Source of the DNA: Schistocerca nitens
Lineage: Eukaryota > Arthropoda > Insecta > Orthoptera > Acrididae
Assembly (NCBI RefSeq): GCF_023898315.1
Contig: NC_064622.1
Span: 359,271,234-359,335,233 of the forward strand
Reading direction: 5' to 3'
DNA: 64,000 nt
Below the pieces are notes generated by a model that made no database searches, was not told where the DNA came from, and saw only the letters and a program-made list of their open reading frames with translations. Positions 1-11,797 of the stretch are shown here, piece by piece. A program made the position numbers and the translations under genes. Positions within the stretch are counted from its first letter, which is position 1, and each line of letters starts with the position of its first letter.

Positions 1-1368
1 TTACCAGTTACCTACAAAATTCTATCTGCATGTCTCCTAAAGAGGGCACAAGAACAACTAGAACATACAATTTCAGATTACCAAGCAGGCTTTCGTCCTA
101 ATAGATCATGCCCGGAACAGATATTCAACCTTAAAACTATTTTAAAGATTAAAGCAATCAGGTCAAAACCAATAAACTGCACATTCGTTGATTTCAAAAA
201 GGCATACGATTCCATAGACAGACAGTCTCTATGTCACATTCTCGAAGAACGAGGCCTAGACACTAAAACCCGAAAACTAATTGAACAAACACTAACAGAA
301 ACCAAATCAAAAATTAAATTCAGAGGGGAAATTTCGGAACCATTCTCAATTAAAACAGGAGTAAGACAAGGAGATGGGATCTCACCACTATTATTCAATA
401 TAGTTTTGGACAAAGTTATGAAAGAGTGGGAAGTAACACTAAGGAAACAAAGCTTGTGGAAGCCAATTGAACTAGGAAGAGGTAAAGGAAAATTGAACAT
501 CCCTTATTTAGCGTTTGCAGATGACTTGGCAATTATAACTGACAGTGAAGAAACAGCAGTAAAACAAATTGAGACACTTAAAGAATGTGCTGAGAAGGTT
601 GGCCTGCAAATCTCCTTTGAGAAGACAGAATTCATCTGCTCAAAATTAGATATTTCGAAACTAAAAACAAAGTATGGTGAAATAACTAGAGTCAAGCACT
701 TTAAGTATCTCGGTGAAGTTATTGAACCAACAGGACTTGAGAAAATAGCACAAAAAAACCGATTACAGAAAATCAAGAAAGCATTCGGACTTATTCAAAA
801 TATATATAACAAGAAATGTCTATCAAAAGGCACTAAAATCAGACACTACAACACAGTCATCAAACCAACAGTCACATATGCAAGTGAAACACTCTCCCTG
901 AATAGAAAATTAGATTTACACGAAATTAAGAAAGTAGAGAGAAAAATTATTAGAAAAATCCTAGGACCACGATACACACAAGATGGATACAGGCTGCAGA
1001 CTACCGAGACAACCGAAAAAATATCAAACATCGAGGCAGATATCAGGAAGAGGCGGATGAAGTTTTATGGACATATAGACAGATTACCTGGAAACAGGTT
1101 AACTAAACGTCTATTGGACTATATGACATCACTTAAGGCAACAATACCCTGGGTAACTGAAGTTAAGAAGGATTTGAAAAAGGCAAAAATTGACATAACA
1201 AACACATCAGACCGGGATACATTCAGAAGAAAAATCGACAAGTGGAAGTTTACTCCAGAGACGGAATCTAAACCTTTCCGACCAAAGTGGACCGAAGAAA
1301 GGAAGAAGGCCTTTGGGGAGGCAATGAAGAAATACTGGGAAAATAAGAAGAACATTAAGAAATGTTAA
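1..1368 (+). pseudogene. LINE reverse transcriptase ORF, 5' end outside window
   Basis: One frame is open from the first base to a TAA at 1366-1368. It encodes the reverse transcriptase of a non-LTR retrotransposon, which would copy its own RNA at a nicked genomic target. Visible in order: fingers/palm region with YQAGFRPNRS; motif A with FVDFKKAYDS; motif B GVRQGDGISPLLFN; the catalytic F-A-D-D box at 514-525; then a basic C-terminal region containing RRMKFYGHIDRLPG. The first ATG at 406 lies inside the RT domain and is not the true start. The endonuclease that should precede the RT lies outside the window. The arrangement is closest to RTE-like or related LINE clades; the exact clade is uncertain. 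No internal stop is seen in these 455 codons, so this copy may be comparatively young, but activity cannot be judged. Confidence 0.85.
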
Positions 1369-1407
1369 TCACCTGCTTATCGTTCTCCCATGGGGACATT
1401 CGCTAAT

Positions 1408-1451
<44 letters not shown>
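1369..1451 (+). repeat. LINE 3' tail with (TA)n microsatellite
   Basis: After the RT stop codon there are about 40 bases of apparent 3' UTR, then an uninterrupted TA run at about 1412-1451. LINEs of several clades end in simple repeats rather than poly(A), so the run probably marks the element's 3' terminus. Confidence 0.6.
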
Positions 1452-1454
<3 letters not shown>

Positions 1455-2440
1455 GGTTAAGGTGGTAACGTAGGAAATTCCTCGGTGATCTGTATTCACA
1501 ACTTGTGTTGCAAAAAATATGCAAACTGTCATAGGTGGAAAGACGATATAAATGGTCAAGACAGTGGCTTCTTAACCGACAGCAGTTTTCACGCTTTAAT
1601 TTACTTTGCGAGTGACAGGACGAGCATAACGACTGGCGAAATTATTGGCATGTGGATATGAAGACACACAAACATCTATTGGCGTTCTTCACTCGTCATA
1701 CTCCATTTCGCGTGGCACAGCCTCTCTTATTCGGTCCTTAATTGTGTTCCTGCTGGGTTTCGAGTAGTTCCTGATCGATTAGAAAGCACAGGAGATCAAA
1801 ATAACACAAACTCGATTTGTATATTTAGTCGTCTCTAGAGCCAACCCGAATAGATTACGTTACTTTGCTTAACTCTTTTTGGTAAACATTCAGCAGTAAT
1901 CTTCTTACTTACCTTTCCCGTGTTTGCAACAGGCTCAACTGCTGTTACATTATCTATTAGGTAATTATCCCGATTGCTCGATTCTTTGCTCATGAATTTC
2001 CTTAAACTCGGATGACTCGTGTATATTTAAATAAATTCATCAGTGAGTTCCCTAGAGCGCTGGCGCTCATCTCCCGAATTTGACGAGGAAACGATTCGAT
2101 AAACAATTGACTTGCGCGCCAACGCGGCGATTTCCAGTGCAGACGCTACGATCTGTATTCGCAGAGGCGGTTTGTGCCCACAGACTTGAACGATTTTACT
2201 CAAACTGCCAACACCAAATTCTAGATTTGCGCACATCTCGTATCTGCCCGAATTTCCAGTCTATACGCTACAGTTCGTAAGTGCAACTGTGACGTGCATA
2301 GAAATCTGCGCAAACAGGTCAATGCGTATGGACTGGTATTGATATTAAAATTTTGGTCCTAGCGCAGAATATAAATAATGTTATACCAGTGTTACGTGAT
2401 TACATTGGTTTGATGTTGGCAGTATGTACAGTTCGCTATG
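1452..2440. other. Intergenic stretch, nothing recognised
   Basis: About 1 kb with no convincing reading frame or terminal repeats. Short open frames near 2027-2280 overlap on both strands and resemble no family I know. It may be old unrecognised repeat or unique sequence. Confidence 0.4.
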
Positions 2441-2442
2441 TA

Positions 2443-3722
2443 TACAGAGGGGCCCAGAAAAATGTTGACACTCCTTGATAATTTATGTCTTTGGAACAAA
2501 ATGACATCATATTGCAGTTTTGCGCGGTCGTGTAGTCCATTGTTTTCACAACAGATCTTGAAGCGTGTTTTTCAGCAAATGACAATGCAGCAATTAATGA
2601 ACTAAGATTGTCGTTTGAGCAACGTAAGACATTATTGCAATGGTATTGAATGTACGCGAAAACAAAATGGAGGTACAACATCAATTGCGTATGTGTACGG
2701 AAGTCAGCCATCACGCACAACAATTTATCGTATTCAGCATGAATTTGAAGCCGACGGTATTGTTCAGGATGTGCATAAAGAAAGGTTTGACCGACCATAA
2801 ACATCAACAAGTTCAGCTTCCAGCGCTGCTGTGTTGCAACATTTTACCAGATCACCTCAGAAATCTGTGAAGCAGGGTGCACGTGAAAGTGAGGTAAGCC
2901 GATCAAGCATACGACAGATTCTGAAGGCTGCAAAGTGGAAAGTGTACAGTCCAAGACTGCTGCATGGTATGAACGAGGACGACCTGGATAGATGAAGTAC
3001 TACAAGTGGTTTGAAGGCTTGCTTTGCGAGGATGAAAGGTTTGCAGAGATGATTATCTGGTCTGACGAGGCGCAGTTAAATCTGAACGGTACTGTAAATC
3101 GCCACAATTGCGTGTACTGGGCTCCTGAAAATCCTCATTTTGACTTGGACAAACATGTTAAGCTATCGAGTGTTAATGTGTGCAGTGGTCTGTCATTGTG
3201 CAGTTTGATTACCCATTCTTCTTTGAAGACACTGTAACTGGTGAGGTGATGCTGCAAGGATCGATTTTACCTGCCATCTATGAGGTGTTTGGAAATGAAA
3301 GATTTTATCGACAACACTATGGCTCTCCGCCTCACTATCACAGAGATGTCAGAGCCTATGCTGATGAAAATCTGCCTGGACGACATATAGGTCACAAAGG
3401 AGCTGTTGAGTACCCACTATTATTGTCTCCAGACCTTACATCTCTTGACTTCTACCTATGCGGGGCATTGAAAAATTGAGTTTATCAACAGAAGCCAGAC
3501 ACACTGAATGAGCTACGAGATATCAGCGAGGCATCCTGTGCGGCTATGACGCCAGCAATACTGACAGTCGTAGTTTGGTCAACAGTTCAGGAGCATGGAC
3601 GTTGTTTGGCCGCTGATGGGGGTCATTTCGAACACAAAATAACCTTACTCTTACGGTATGTCATTTTCTTCCATTAATATTGACTATCGAAGAGCGTCTA
3701 CATTTTTCTGGACCCCTCTGCA
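2443..3722 (+). mobile_element. Mariner/Tc1-superfamily DNA transposon, full length but dead
   Basis: Terminal inverted repeats of about 28 bp bound the unit. The left end reads TACAGAGGGG and the right end CCCCTCTGCA, and the homology continues inward through the GTTGACA/TGTAGAC region. TA dinucleotides at 2441-2442 and 3723-3724 fit the TA target duplication of this superfamily. The 1,280-bp length is normal for a mariner-like element. It carries the broken transposase described separately. Confidence 0.85.
2590..3660 (+). pseudogene. Mariner-like transposase, broken
   Basis: DDE-type transposase, the enzyme that cuts the element out and pastes it at TA sites. Pieces lie in order in several frames: a helix-turn-helix part (about 2615-2870), the first catalytic block IIWSDEAQLNLNG (near 3052-3090), a block with FFEDTVTGEV (about 3220), NERFYRQHYGSPPHYHRDVR (about 3292-3350), and the third block SPDLTSLDFYL (about 3425-3460). 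In the second block the position normally held by the catalytic aspartate (family pattern QxDGAPPH) is tyrosine here, so this copy should be inactive even without the frameshifts between 3140 and 3240 and the stop at 3477-3479. Homology continues past that stop to about 3630. The family call is firm; the subfamily was not assigned. Confidence 0.8.
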
Positions 3723-3724
3723 TA

Positions 3725-4110
3725 TTCCTACTCTATATATGCAAAACAGGATTTTTGTTAGCATACACTGCCTTTCAGGTCACGCGACTATGATACAGTG
3801 CTAAGGTTTGCTTGTAAGAGTCTTTTTGTTTTCAATATAATGATGAATTCTTGGACGGGAAAGATATGTGAAAAGAAATAATATTTTGCTTCTCGAGTTA
3901 TGTTTTAAAAATACCAAAAATGGTAATTCTTTTTCCGAAATCACAGTATTAAATAATAAATTGAACTTAAGGAATGAGATCTGTATCAACTTCTTTTGAA
4001 TGATCTTCTATTTAAAAACATGTACTTACCAGTAAATCCTCTGAATTTATTGATAAAGGGCATTACACATGAGCGTCATGAAAATACACGTTACTTTTCT
4101 CAACACCTTC
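3725..4110. other. Intergenic AT-rich stretch
   Basis: No supported gene. Bounded by the mariner-like element on the left and a hAT-like scrap on the right. Confidence 0.4.
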
Positions 4111-4111
4111 T

Positions 4112-4300
4112 ATAGAGACAATTGTGATGTCCTTTGATTTGAAACCATTAACGCAAGTTGTGCATATATTTCCAGTGTCTATCTCTGAGTGCGAAAGGTC
4201 GATCAGTGCTACGAATGAAGTGTTAACAAAGAAAAGAAACGGTAGGCATGTGCAGCATGCAAGTAATCTTTTTTGTATAAATGTGTGGGACGACCACCTG
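4112..4300 (+). pseudogene. hAT-like transposase C-terminal scrap
   Basis: The frame starting at 4124 contains PVSISECERSISATNEVLTK and then a HASNLFCINVW stretch. This resembles the C-terminal dimerisation segment of hAT transposases, where an S-x-A/S-E-C/R-x-F/S-S pattern is conserved. Only about 55 codons are convincing. No catalytic region, terminal repeats or 8-bp duplication was found, so this is a decayed fragment. Confidence 0.5.
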
Positions 4301-4829
4301 ACGTGTATTATCGTGCTCCATACATCAGGTCATAGCTACAAGGAGACAAGAGGACAGCAGAAGAAACGGCGTGCAGAATGAGGCAATATGGCAAATTTTG
4401 AAGAAATATTTTCCAACTAAAGCATCGCCTGAGGGAAAAAATTAAAAGCCACACTTTTAGACAAACAAGCAAGACGTACGATTTGTATCCAAAAGTTAAA
4501 TTTGAGATACATTTTATTTGTACTTATATCGATATGACTACAAAGAAATAAGTTAAGCAAAACATTCACTCAAAAACTTTCCGTCTGAGGGCGTTGCTGC
4601 AGCGTATATGCAACGTAGCGCGACTCCGAAGTGGGTGTACAAGCAACGACGTTGAGGCGACAGATTAGGGTGGCATTCGTGTCTTTCCGAAGAGTGTGCG
4701 GTAAATGCGTAAACTTGAACAATGGCGAAGTTATTACCAAATACGTCCAGGGAGGACCACAGCTCTGTTATTCTTTTCTTGGCTGCCGAAGAACAAACAC
4801 CGGCAGAAAACAATTGGAGAATGAAGAGT

Positions 4830-5165
4830 ATGTATGGAACAACATGTCTGTCGAAAACGTCCGGGAAAACTGCGACGAAAGGTGCTGCTGTTTCATGATA
4901 ACACACGTCCCTATATCGCAAATGTCGTAATGCAGAGGTTACTCCAATTCATGTGGGAGACACACAAGCACCCACCCTATTGTCCTGATTTCTCATGCGA
5001 TGATCACGTCTTTGGTTCCTTAAAAAAGGTCTCGAAGAGTCGACGATTCCAATCGGATGAGGATGTGCAGCAGGCAGTTGATGACGGCGATTTTGCCTGA
5101 TTGGCATACCGAGTGTGGACTGTACGGCCTTCGAACGGAAACTGTTTGATCGCCCCTTATATAAA
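4830..5165 (+). pseudogene. Mariner transposase C-terminal fragment
   Basis: The frame starting at 4834 reads KVLLFHDNTRPYIANVV (second catalytic Asp block), then HPPYCPDFSCDDHVFGSLKK (third block) and RRFQSDEDVQQAV. This is the mariner pattern with HDNARPH and YSPDLAPxDYHLF. The frame ends at 5098-5100. Homology continues to about 5165, where CGCCCCTTATATAA resembles the end of the related scrap at 24450-24830. The N-terminal half is absent or unrecognisable. Confidence 0.75.
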
Positions 5166-5316
5166 CATATAGTGCCATTGCGCCTGAAAGTACTGTGATA
5201 CTTGATTTAGTTTGTATACAGATTCATCAGAAGCACCATAGCGTTACCGAGTCAGTGCTGCAGTTAGCATCAGTAGTAAAGAAAGTGGGAGGACAGCTTT
5301 AGTGGCAGAGTATGTA

Positions 5317-6310
5317 CACTGATGAGCCAAAACAATATGACTACCTACTTAACAGCATTCCCCTTTGCAACTCAGTGCGGCAGCCATTCTGCATCGCACA
5401 GATTCGACAACTCCTTGCTAGATTTATGGATGAATGGTGCACCAGATGCCTACGCGCAGATCACGAAATTCCCGTAAATTACAGGCCGGCGGATGGTGAC
5501 TGCCCGATAGTGACCCAGATGTGTTCCACTGGGTTCAGACCAGGTGAATTTGGGGACCAGAACACCAACGTGAGTTCGCTACCATGCTCCTCCAACCACT
5601 AAATCACGATTCTAGCCTTGCCATAAAGGACAGCCATCCTGCTGGAATATGCAATAGGCATCGGCGAAAACTTCAGTCATGAAGGGATGCTGACAGACGG
5701 CAATAATAGTCCACATCTGTCATTTTACCTTCGATTGCTGCATACATGTACAACATAATCCTAGGTGAACGTCCACAATAACGTGGTGCGTGTATCTAGC
5801 AGTTGTTCTGTTGGACGACGACGTATCTGCACACCACCATCGACCTGTTGTAACAAGAAACTGATTTAGCCGACAAGGCTACCGGTTTACAATGATCCAC
5901 GGTCCAATTTCGATAAACCCGTGCCCACTGCAGTTGTAACTGACGCTGTCGTTGGGTCAAGATCGGAACACTTAGGCGTCGTCTACTGCGGAGCCCCATC
6001 CTCAACAGGCGCGCTGAACAGTGTGCTCCGAAACATCTGTGACTATGTTAGCAGTGAACTACATCGTCTGATACGTCACCGTGTCGCCTGGTCGTGGTTT
6101 CACCGTCCTCCAACCATTTTCCTAAGATACTCACGACAGTAACACGCGAACAGCCGACCAGTTTCGCCGTTTTCGAAATGCTCGTTCCCAGGCGCTAGGC
6201 CATAACAATCTGCCCTCTATCAAAGTCGCTTATAGCAGTAGATTCGCCATTTGCGGTCCGTAGTGTCGCTAGGATGATTCCCCATTCGTTGTTGCTCAGC
6301 TTATACAGGG
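5317..6310 (-). mobile_element. Tc1-like element fragment with one terminal repeat
   Basis: The left end, next to a TA at 5315-5316, reads CACTGATGAGCCAAAACA, a type of Tc1 terminus. The minus strand carries a decayed transposase: the frame 5796-6005 includes RSRRRLSVPILTQRQRQLQL and WTVDHCKPVALSAKSVSCYN, matching the Tc1 region just before the first catalytic Asp, with the usual SDES block changed to SAKS. A matching right terminus was not found, so the copy is truncated on the right or too diverged. Confidence 0.65.
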
Positions 6311-6469
6311 TGATTCAGTTGACCCTACCATCGTCGTCTTATGCAACCCGCAGTGTTACATCTGGCCTTCCAAAACAACGCGTGAGATTTTCATATTCTG
6401 TCGCTCGTTAAGCGTAAATTATTTGTCCTAATAATAATAATAAGAACAGCACATTTTTGTAGGAAATTA

Positions 6470-8194
6470 CAGCATGTGATCAAAAGTATCCGGACACCTG
6501 GCCGAAAATGACTTACAAGTTCGTGGCGCCCTCCATCGGTAATGCTGGAATTCAATATGGTGTTGGCCCACCCTTAGCTTTGACGACAGCTTCCGCTCTC
6601 GCACGCATACGTTCAATCAGGTGCTGGATGGTTTCTTGGGGAATGGCAGCCCATTCTTCACGGAGTGCTGCACTGAGGAGAGGTATCGATGTAGGTCGGT
6701 GAGGCCTAGCACGAAGTCGGCGTTCCAAAACATCTCAAAGGTGTTATGTAGGATTCAGGTCAAGACTCTGTGCAAACCAGTCCATTACAGAGATGTTATT
6801 GTCGTATAAGCACTCCGACACAGGCCGTGCATTATGAACGTGCTCGATCGTGTTGAAAGATGCAATCGCCATCCCCGAATTGCTCTTCAACAGTGGGAAG
6901 CAAGAAGGTCCTTAAAACAGCAATGTATGCCTGTGCTGTGACAGCACCACTGCACAGAGGTAGTCATCGAAAGCCCGGGATTTTATCCAAATTTGACGCG
7001 GCAAGTAAACCGAGAACTTTTTATGCAAGGACTTCGTCGCGAAAGGATTCGTAGTCATATCCCAAAGGTGTTCTATAATATTTCCGGTCAGGACTCTGTG
7101 CAAGCCATTCCATTACAGGGATGTTATTGTCGCGTAACCACTGCCCCACAGGCCGTGCATTATGAACAGGTGCTCGATCGTGTTGAAAGATGCAATCGCC
7201 ATCCCCGAATTGCTCTTCAACAGTGGGAAGCAAGAAGATGCTGAAAACGTCAGTGTAGGCCTGTGCTGTGTTATAGTGCCACGCAAAACAAGGGGTGCAA
7301 GCCCCATCCATGAAAAAACGACCAAACGATAACACCACCCCGTCGGAATATTACTGTTGGCTCTACACACGCTGGCAGATGACGTTCACCGGACATTCGC
7401 CATACCCACACCCTGGAATCGGATCGCCACATTGTGTACCATGATTCGTCACTCCAGACAACGTATTTTCACTGTTCAGCCGTTTAATGTTTACGCTCCT
7501 TACACCAAGCGAGGCGTCGTTAGGTATTCACGGGCATAATGTGTGGCTTATGAGCAGCCGCTCGACCATGAAATCCAAGTTTTCTCACCTCCCGCCTGTC
7601 ATAGTACTTGCAGTGGATCCTGATGCAGTTTGGAATTCCTGTGTGATGGTCTGGATAGATGTCCGCCTATTACACATTACGATCCTCTTCAACTGTAGGC
7701 GATTTCTGTCAGTCAACAGCCGGCCGGAGTGGCCGTGCGGTTCTAGGCGCTACAGTCTGGAACCGAGCGACCGCTACGGTCGCAGGTTCGAATCCTGCCT
7801 CGGGCATGGATGTGTGTGATGTCCTTAGGTTAGTTAGGTTTAATTAGTTCTGAGTTCTAGGCGACTGCTGACCTTAGAAATTAAGTTGCATAGTGCTCGG
7901 AGCCATTTGAATTTTTTTGTCAGTCAACAGACGAGGTCGGCCTGTACGCTTTTGTACTGTACGTGTCGCTTCAAGTTTCCACTTCACTATCACATCGGAA
8001 ACAGTGGATCTAGGGATGTTTAGGAGTGTGGAGATCTCACGCACAGACGTATGACACAAGTGACACCCAATCACCTGACCACGTTCGAATAATGACTACT
8101 GAGGTTGCTGATATGGAGCACCTGGCAGTAGGTGGCAATACAATGCACCTAATATGAAAAACGTATGTGTCCAGATACTTTTGAGCATATAGTG
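6470..8194 (-). mobile_element. Tc1-like element with internal duplication and SINE insert
   Basis: The ends are inverted repeats of about 22 bp sharing GATCAAAAGTATCCGGACAC (left, from 6470) and TGTCCAGATACTTTTGAGC (right, to 8194). A TA precedes the left end at 6468-6469; the right TA has decayed to TT. The transposase lies on the minus strand in pieces: an N-terminal helix-turn-helix part (frame 7874-8074, VREISTLLNIPRSTVSDVI) and a catalytic part (frame 7021-7338, FQHDRAPVHNARPVGQWLRD then AQSPD). Excluding the SINE, the element is still longer than usual because about 190 bp of the catalytic region is present twice (near 6733-6955 and 7086-7270). Confidence 0.8.
7707..7930 (+). mobile_element. 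SINE family A copy with 13-bp target duplication
   Basis: The tRNA-derived SINE body occupies 7720-7917: a head starting CCGGCCGGAGTGGCCGTGCG, a B-box GGTTCGAATCC, a middle with GTCCTTAGGTTAGTTAGG, and a tail ending GAGCCATTTGAA plus a T run. It is flanked by perfect 13-bp direct repeats TGTCAGTCAACAG at 7707-7719 and 7918-7930. The head would have carried the internal RNA polymerase III promoter. It sits inside the Tc1-like element and so is younger than it. Confidence 0.92.
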
Positions 8195-8289
8195 TTTCCT
8201 TCCACGTCTGCGCCTCTAATGGACTCCACGCAACTTTCTAAGTAATTTTGCGCTATTAGTCGGAGACTAACAGCAGCCAGGCCAGGGAA

Positions 8290-9010
8290 TTAGCATTCCT
8301 TGCGCAGGCTACCGTTAACATCACAACGAAAACGGATAAGTTTGGTGTAGTGCCGTGAATGGGAAGCACGGACTACTGATGAATGGCGTCGCACTGAAAT
8401 CAGCGATGAACTATAGCTCTGCACTACACCAGATGACCATCCTGTGAGAGAGAAGTGGCGACCTCGGGAGAGGTCCCTTTCTTGCAATGTTTTGGAGAAG
8501 CACAGCTATGTTACACCTAGCATCATTGTGTGGGAAGCCATCGGGTATGAGTGGATCACGGTTGGTAATGATTGAGGGAACTATGAGGGAACTATGAGGG
8601 AAGAATGGTACTTCATGGGGAACGTGCGCCCTCGTTTGTTAACCCTCATCAGAAAGTATCGCGGCGCCATTTTTCAAGAGGACAATGCTCATACACACAT
8701 AGCACGCGCCTCTATGAACTTCCTGCTTGATGTTGAGGTACTCCCGTGGCCAGCAAGACCGCCAGATCTGTCCCTAATAGAACATGTGTGGGACCAGCTC
8801 GAATGTCAACTCCACCCCTGTGCCAGTATCCAGGATATGAAGGAGGTACATCAGATATGGGCCAGCTTGCCTCAGGATAGGATACAGCGTCTTTGTGACA
8901 CACTTCGTAAAAGAATCAGTCTGCGCATCCAGTCTAGAGAGGGTGAGAGTGAGGGGGTTGGAAGGGGGGTCGTACTGAAAAGTGGCCTCGTTCTGTCAAA
9001 TTCTTTATAA
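8290..9010 (+). pseudogene. Tc1-like transposase, broken
   Basis: DDE transposase pieces on the plus strand. Near 8385-8400 a frame gives TEISDE, the first catalytic Asp block, followed soon by a stop. IIVWEAIGYEW (about 8521-8555) matches the VxVWGAIGY strand. The frame 8594-9010 then contains IFQEDNAHTHIARASM (second Asp) and WPARPPDLSLIEHVWDQL (third block with Asp and Glu). The long C-terminal tail after about 8930 looks like readthrough. Terminal repeats were not identified. Confidence 0.75.
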
Positions 9011-9557
9011 ATTTGACTCGATTTTCTAATTGGAGCAATAACATCAAATAAACGAGTGAAATTTCATTTCGGATCCTCCTGCCCTTTTTCATGGTTATCT
9101 CTTTTTGTCAGGCGGTATAGTTGCAACTCCATTTTGCACAGTGCACAATGATAGTGACTCGGTCCTTGTCTTCCCACAAGAAATCTTTCACATACGAATT
9201 TCCATCATACTGATAAATACATTTCTGCAGCTACTATTAACAAATGAGGGCTGTAGTTGAAGTAGTTATTCACAGAAATCGGCAAATATTTCGGTATTGT
9301 AGTTTAGGCAATAAGGACAAGTGTCTCTGAGGAGCTGTTTTGTGCAAAACGCAACCCTAATCTACGAGGGACTGATTTATCACTGGGTGAATGGAGATTA
9401 GTACGCTAGGGTAAACGTCTCCCAAAATCTAGAAAATGACCTAATAACACAATGGTGTGCAAAACGTAAGGACGAAAGTCACTTCCGCACGATGTGTCTC
9501 GGCGAAGTGACAAGGTTCGATGAAACCTGGAAGAAACCTGGGAAGAACTTCTACAGC
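9011..9557. other. Intergenic stretch, probably old repeat
   Basis: No supported gene. The stretch flanking the nested SINEs on both sides (about 9320-9557 and 9978-10300) looks like one dispersed repeat, but no protein or terminal repeat identifies it. Confidence 0.35.
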
Positions 9558-9977
9558 AGTACGGAAGAGCCGGCCTCTGTGGCCGAGTGGTTCTAGGCGC
9601 TTCAGTCCGGAACTGCGCTGCTGTTACAGTCGCAGGTTCGAATCCTGTCTCGGGCATGGATGTGTGTGATGCCCTTAAGTTAGGATTAAGTAGTTCTAAG
9701 TCTAGGGGACTGATGACCTCGGATGTTAAGTACCATAGTGCTTAAGGCCAGCCGGCCGCGGTGGTCTCGCGGTTCTAGGCGCGCAGTCCGGAACCGTGCG
9801 ACTGCTACGGTCGCAGGTTCGAATCCTGCCTCGGGCATGGATGTGTGTGATGTCCTTAGGTTAGTTAGGTTTAAGTAGTTCTAAGTTCTAGGGGACTAAT
9901 GACCACAGCAGTTGAGTCCCATAGTGCTCAGAGCCATTTGAAGAGCTTAAGGCCATTTGAACCATCAGTATCGAAGA
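9558..9977 (+). mobile_element. SINE family A copy, interrupted by another SINE
   Basis: The outer SINE starts at 9569 (GCCGGCCTCTGTGGCCGAG), has a B-box at about 9631, and runs to about 9750. It resumes at 9945 and ends with CCATTTGAACCAT at about 9965. The likely 11-bp target duplication is AGTACGGAAGA (9558-9568) and AGTATCGAAGA (9967-9977), with two mismatches. The inner SINE cuts it within its last 20 bases. Confidence 0.88.
9740..9955 (+). mobile_element. SINE family A copy nested in the previous SINE
   Basis: A second SINE of the same family at 9751-9944, starting GCCGGCCGCGGTGGTCTCGC and ending GAGCCATTTGAAGA. It is flanked by perfect 11-bp repeats GCTTAAGGCCA at 9740-9750 and 9945-9955, which are copies of the outer SINE's own 3' end. 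The inner copy looks better preserved than the outer one, consistent with the order of insertion. Confidence 0.93.
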
Positions 9978-10705
9978 TAACTGAAAGAAATACAGAATGA
10001 GGCGAACAGAAACCACACTTTTATTCAAAGACAATAATTACGCTGAAGCAGTGCGATTTGTGATGGTCCGTGGACATTACCAAATATGGGACATGTTTCT
10101 CACAAGTGTGTGTGATCACCACGGGTTGTAATGCATGCTTTGCGACGTACTCGCATGCTGGCCACAGCGTAGATACTTTTTTGTGCGAGAACGTTCCATT
10201 TCTCGACCAAGGCGGCAGAGCACTGCTGGTTGGTCACTGGTGCACGTAGATACGTTCAGAGCCGTACCACTGTAGTCCTGCGCGCTAGGCAGAACCGCCA
10301 AAGCTGCGTACCACCATTCACTAACCTTCGCCCCTGAAATTACCTTTCTGCATTTTTTCTACACAGATATAGAGAAGTTAACAGTTTCAAAAGTAGATTC
10401 AATAAAAATGGAGCATTATTAAAAAATTACTATAATGAACTATGTTGGCGGGGAATATTGCACACAACAAATTGAATGTATCAATATATCACATTGGAAT
10501 TATTATTACGTATAATATAGCACATATGTGATTTGCTCCAATGTAACAACGTGACAATTTTGTAACAAAATACGGCTCTTAGATTTCTACAAGCAATTTC
10601 TTTGCCCTAAATTTCGACAGCTTTACATGCTCGCAACGACGGCTATGCCTGTGTCACAAATCGTATACCTGTGTTTGCTGCATGCTTCCGCAACCAAGAG
10701 AAATG
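9978..10705. other. Intergenic stretch
   Basis: No supported gene. About 9978-10300 continues the unidentified repeat-like sequence left of the SINEs. 10320-10700 is AT-rich without features. Confidence 0.35.
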
Positions 10706-11797
10706 TACTGTGGTGACAAAAGTCATGAGACACCTCCTACTATCGTGTCAGATATAATTTTCTCCGGCTTAGTGCAGCAGCTCGATGTGGTATGAGCCCA
10801 ACAAGTAATTGGAGGTCCCTTGCAGAAATACTGAGTCATGCTACCTCTATAGCCATCCAGCAATGCGAAAGTGTTCCCTGTGCAGGATTTTGTGCACGAA
10901 CTCACCTCTCGATTATATCCCATAAATGTCAATGGGATTCATGCTGGCTGATCTGGTTGGCCAAATCATTCGCTACAACTGTCTAGAATGTTTTTCAAAC
11001 CAGTCGCGAACAATTGTGGCTCGGTGACATGGTCCATTATCATCCATAAAAATTCCATCCTTGTTTGGGAACGTGAAGTCTGTTAATGACTGCAAATGGT
11101 CTCCAAGTAACCGTACATAATCAGGAACAGTCAATGATCAGTTCCTTTAGTCCATGCAATGGACTGTGTCCATTCCATGTGAATATGGCCCATACCTCAA
11201 GGACACATCACTAGCTTGCACAGTGCCTTGTTGACAACTTGGGTACATGGCTCCACACTCAGTCCCTGCCAACAGCTATTATCAAATGAAATCAGGACTC
11301 ATCTGACTAGGCCACGGTTTTCCAGTCGCCTACAGTCCAACCGATATGGCCACGAGCCCGGGAGAGGCACTCGTGTCGGTCGTCTGCTGTCATAGTCCAT
11401 TAACGCCAAATTTCGCCGCACTGTTGTAACGGATACGTTCGTCGTACGTCTCACATTGATTTCTGTGGCTATTTGTCGTGGTGTTGCTTGTCTGTTGATA
11501 CTGACAATTCTACACGAATGTCGCTGCTCTCTGTCGTTAAGTGAAGGCCGTCAGCCACTGTGTGGTGAGAGGTATTGCCCGAAATTTGGTAGTCTCGGAA
11601 CACTCTTGACGTGGATGTCGGAATATTTAATTCCCTAACGATTTCCGAAATCGAATGTGCCATGCGTCTAGCTCCAACTACCATTTTACATTCAAAACCT
11701 GTTAACTCCCGTCATGCGGCCATAATCACTTCGGAAAGCTTTTCACATGAGTCGTCTGCCCACAAATGACAGCTTCGTCATGCACTGCCTCTTTATA

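Noticed and set aside
1377-1559. Minus-strand ORF with YIYIYIYI
   Set aside because: Translation of the TA microsatellite.
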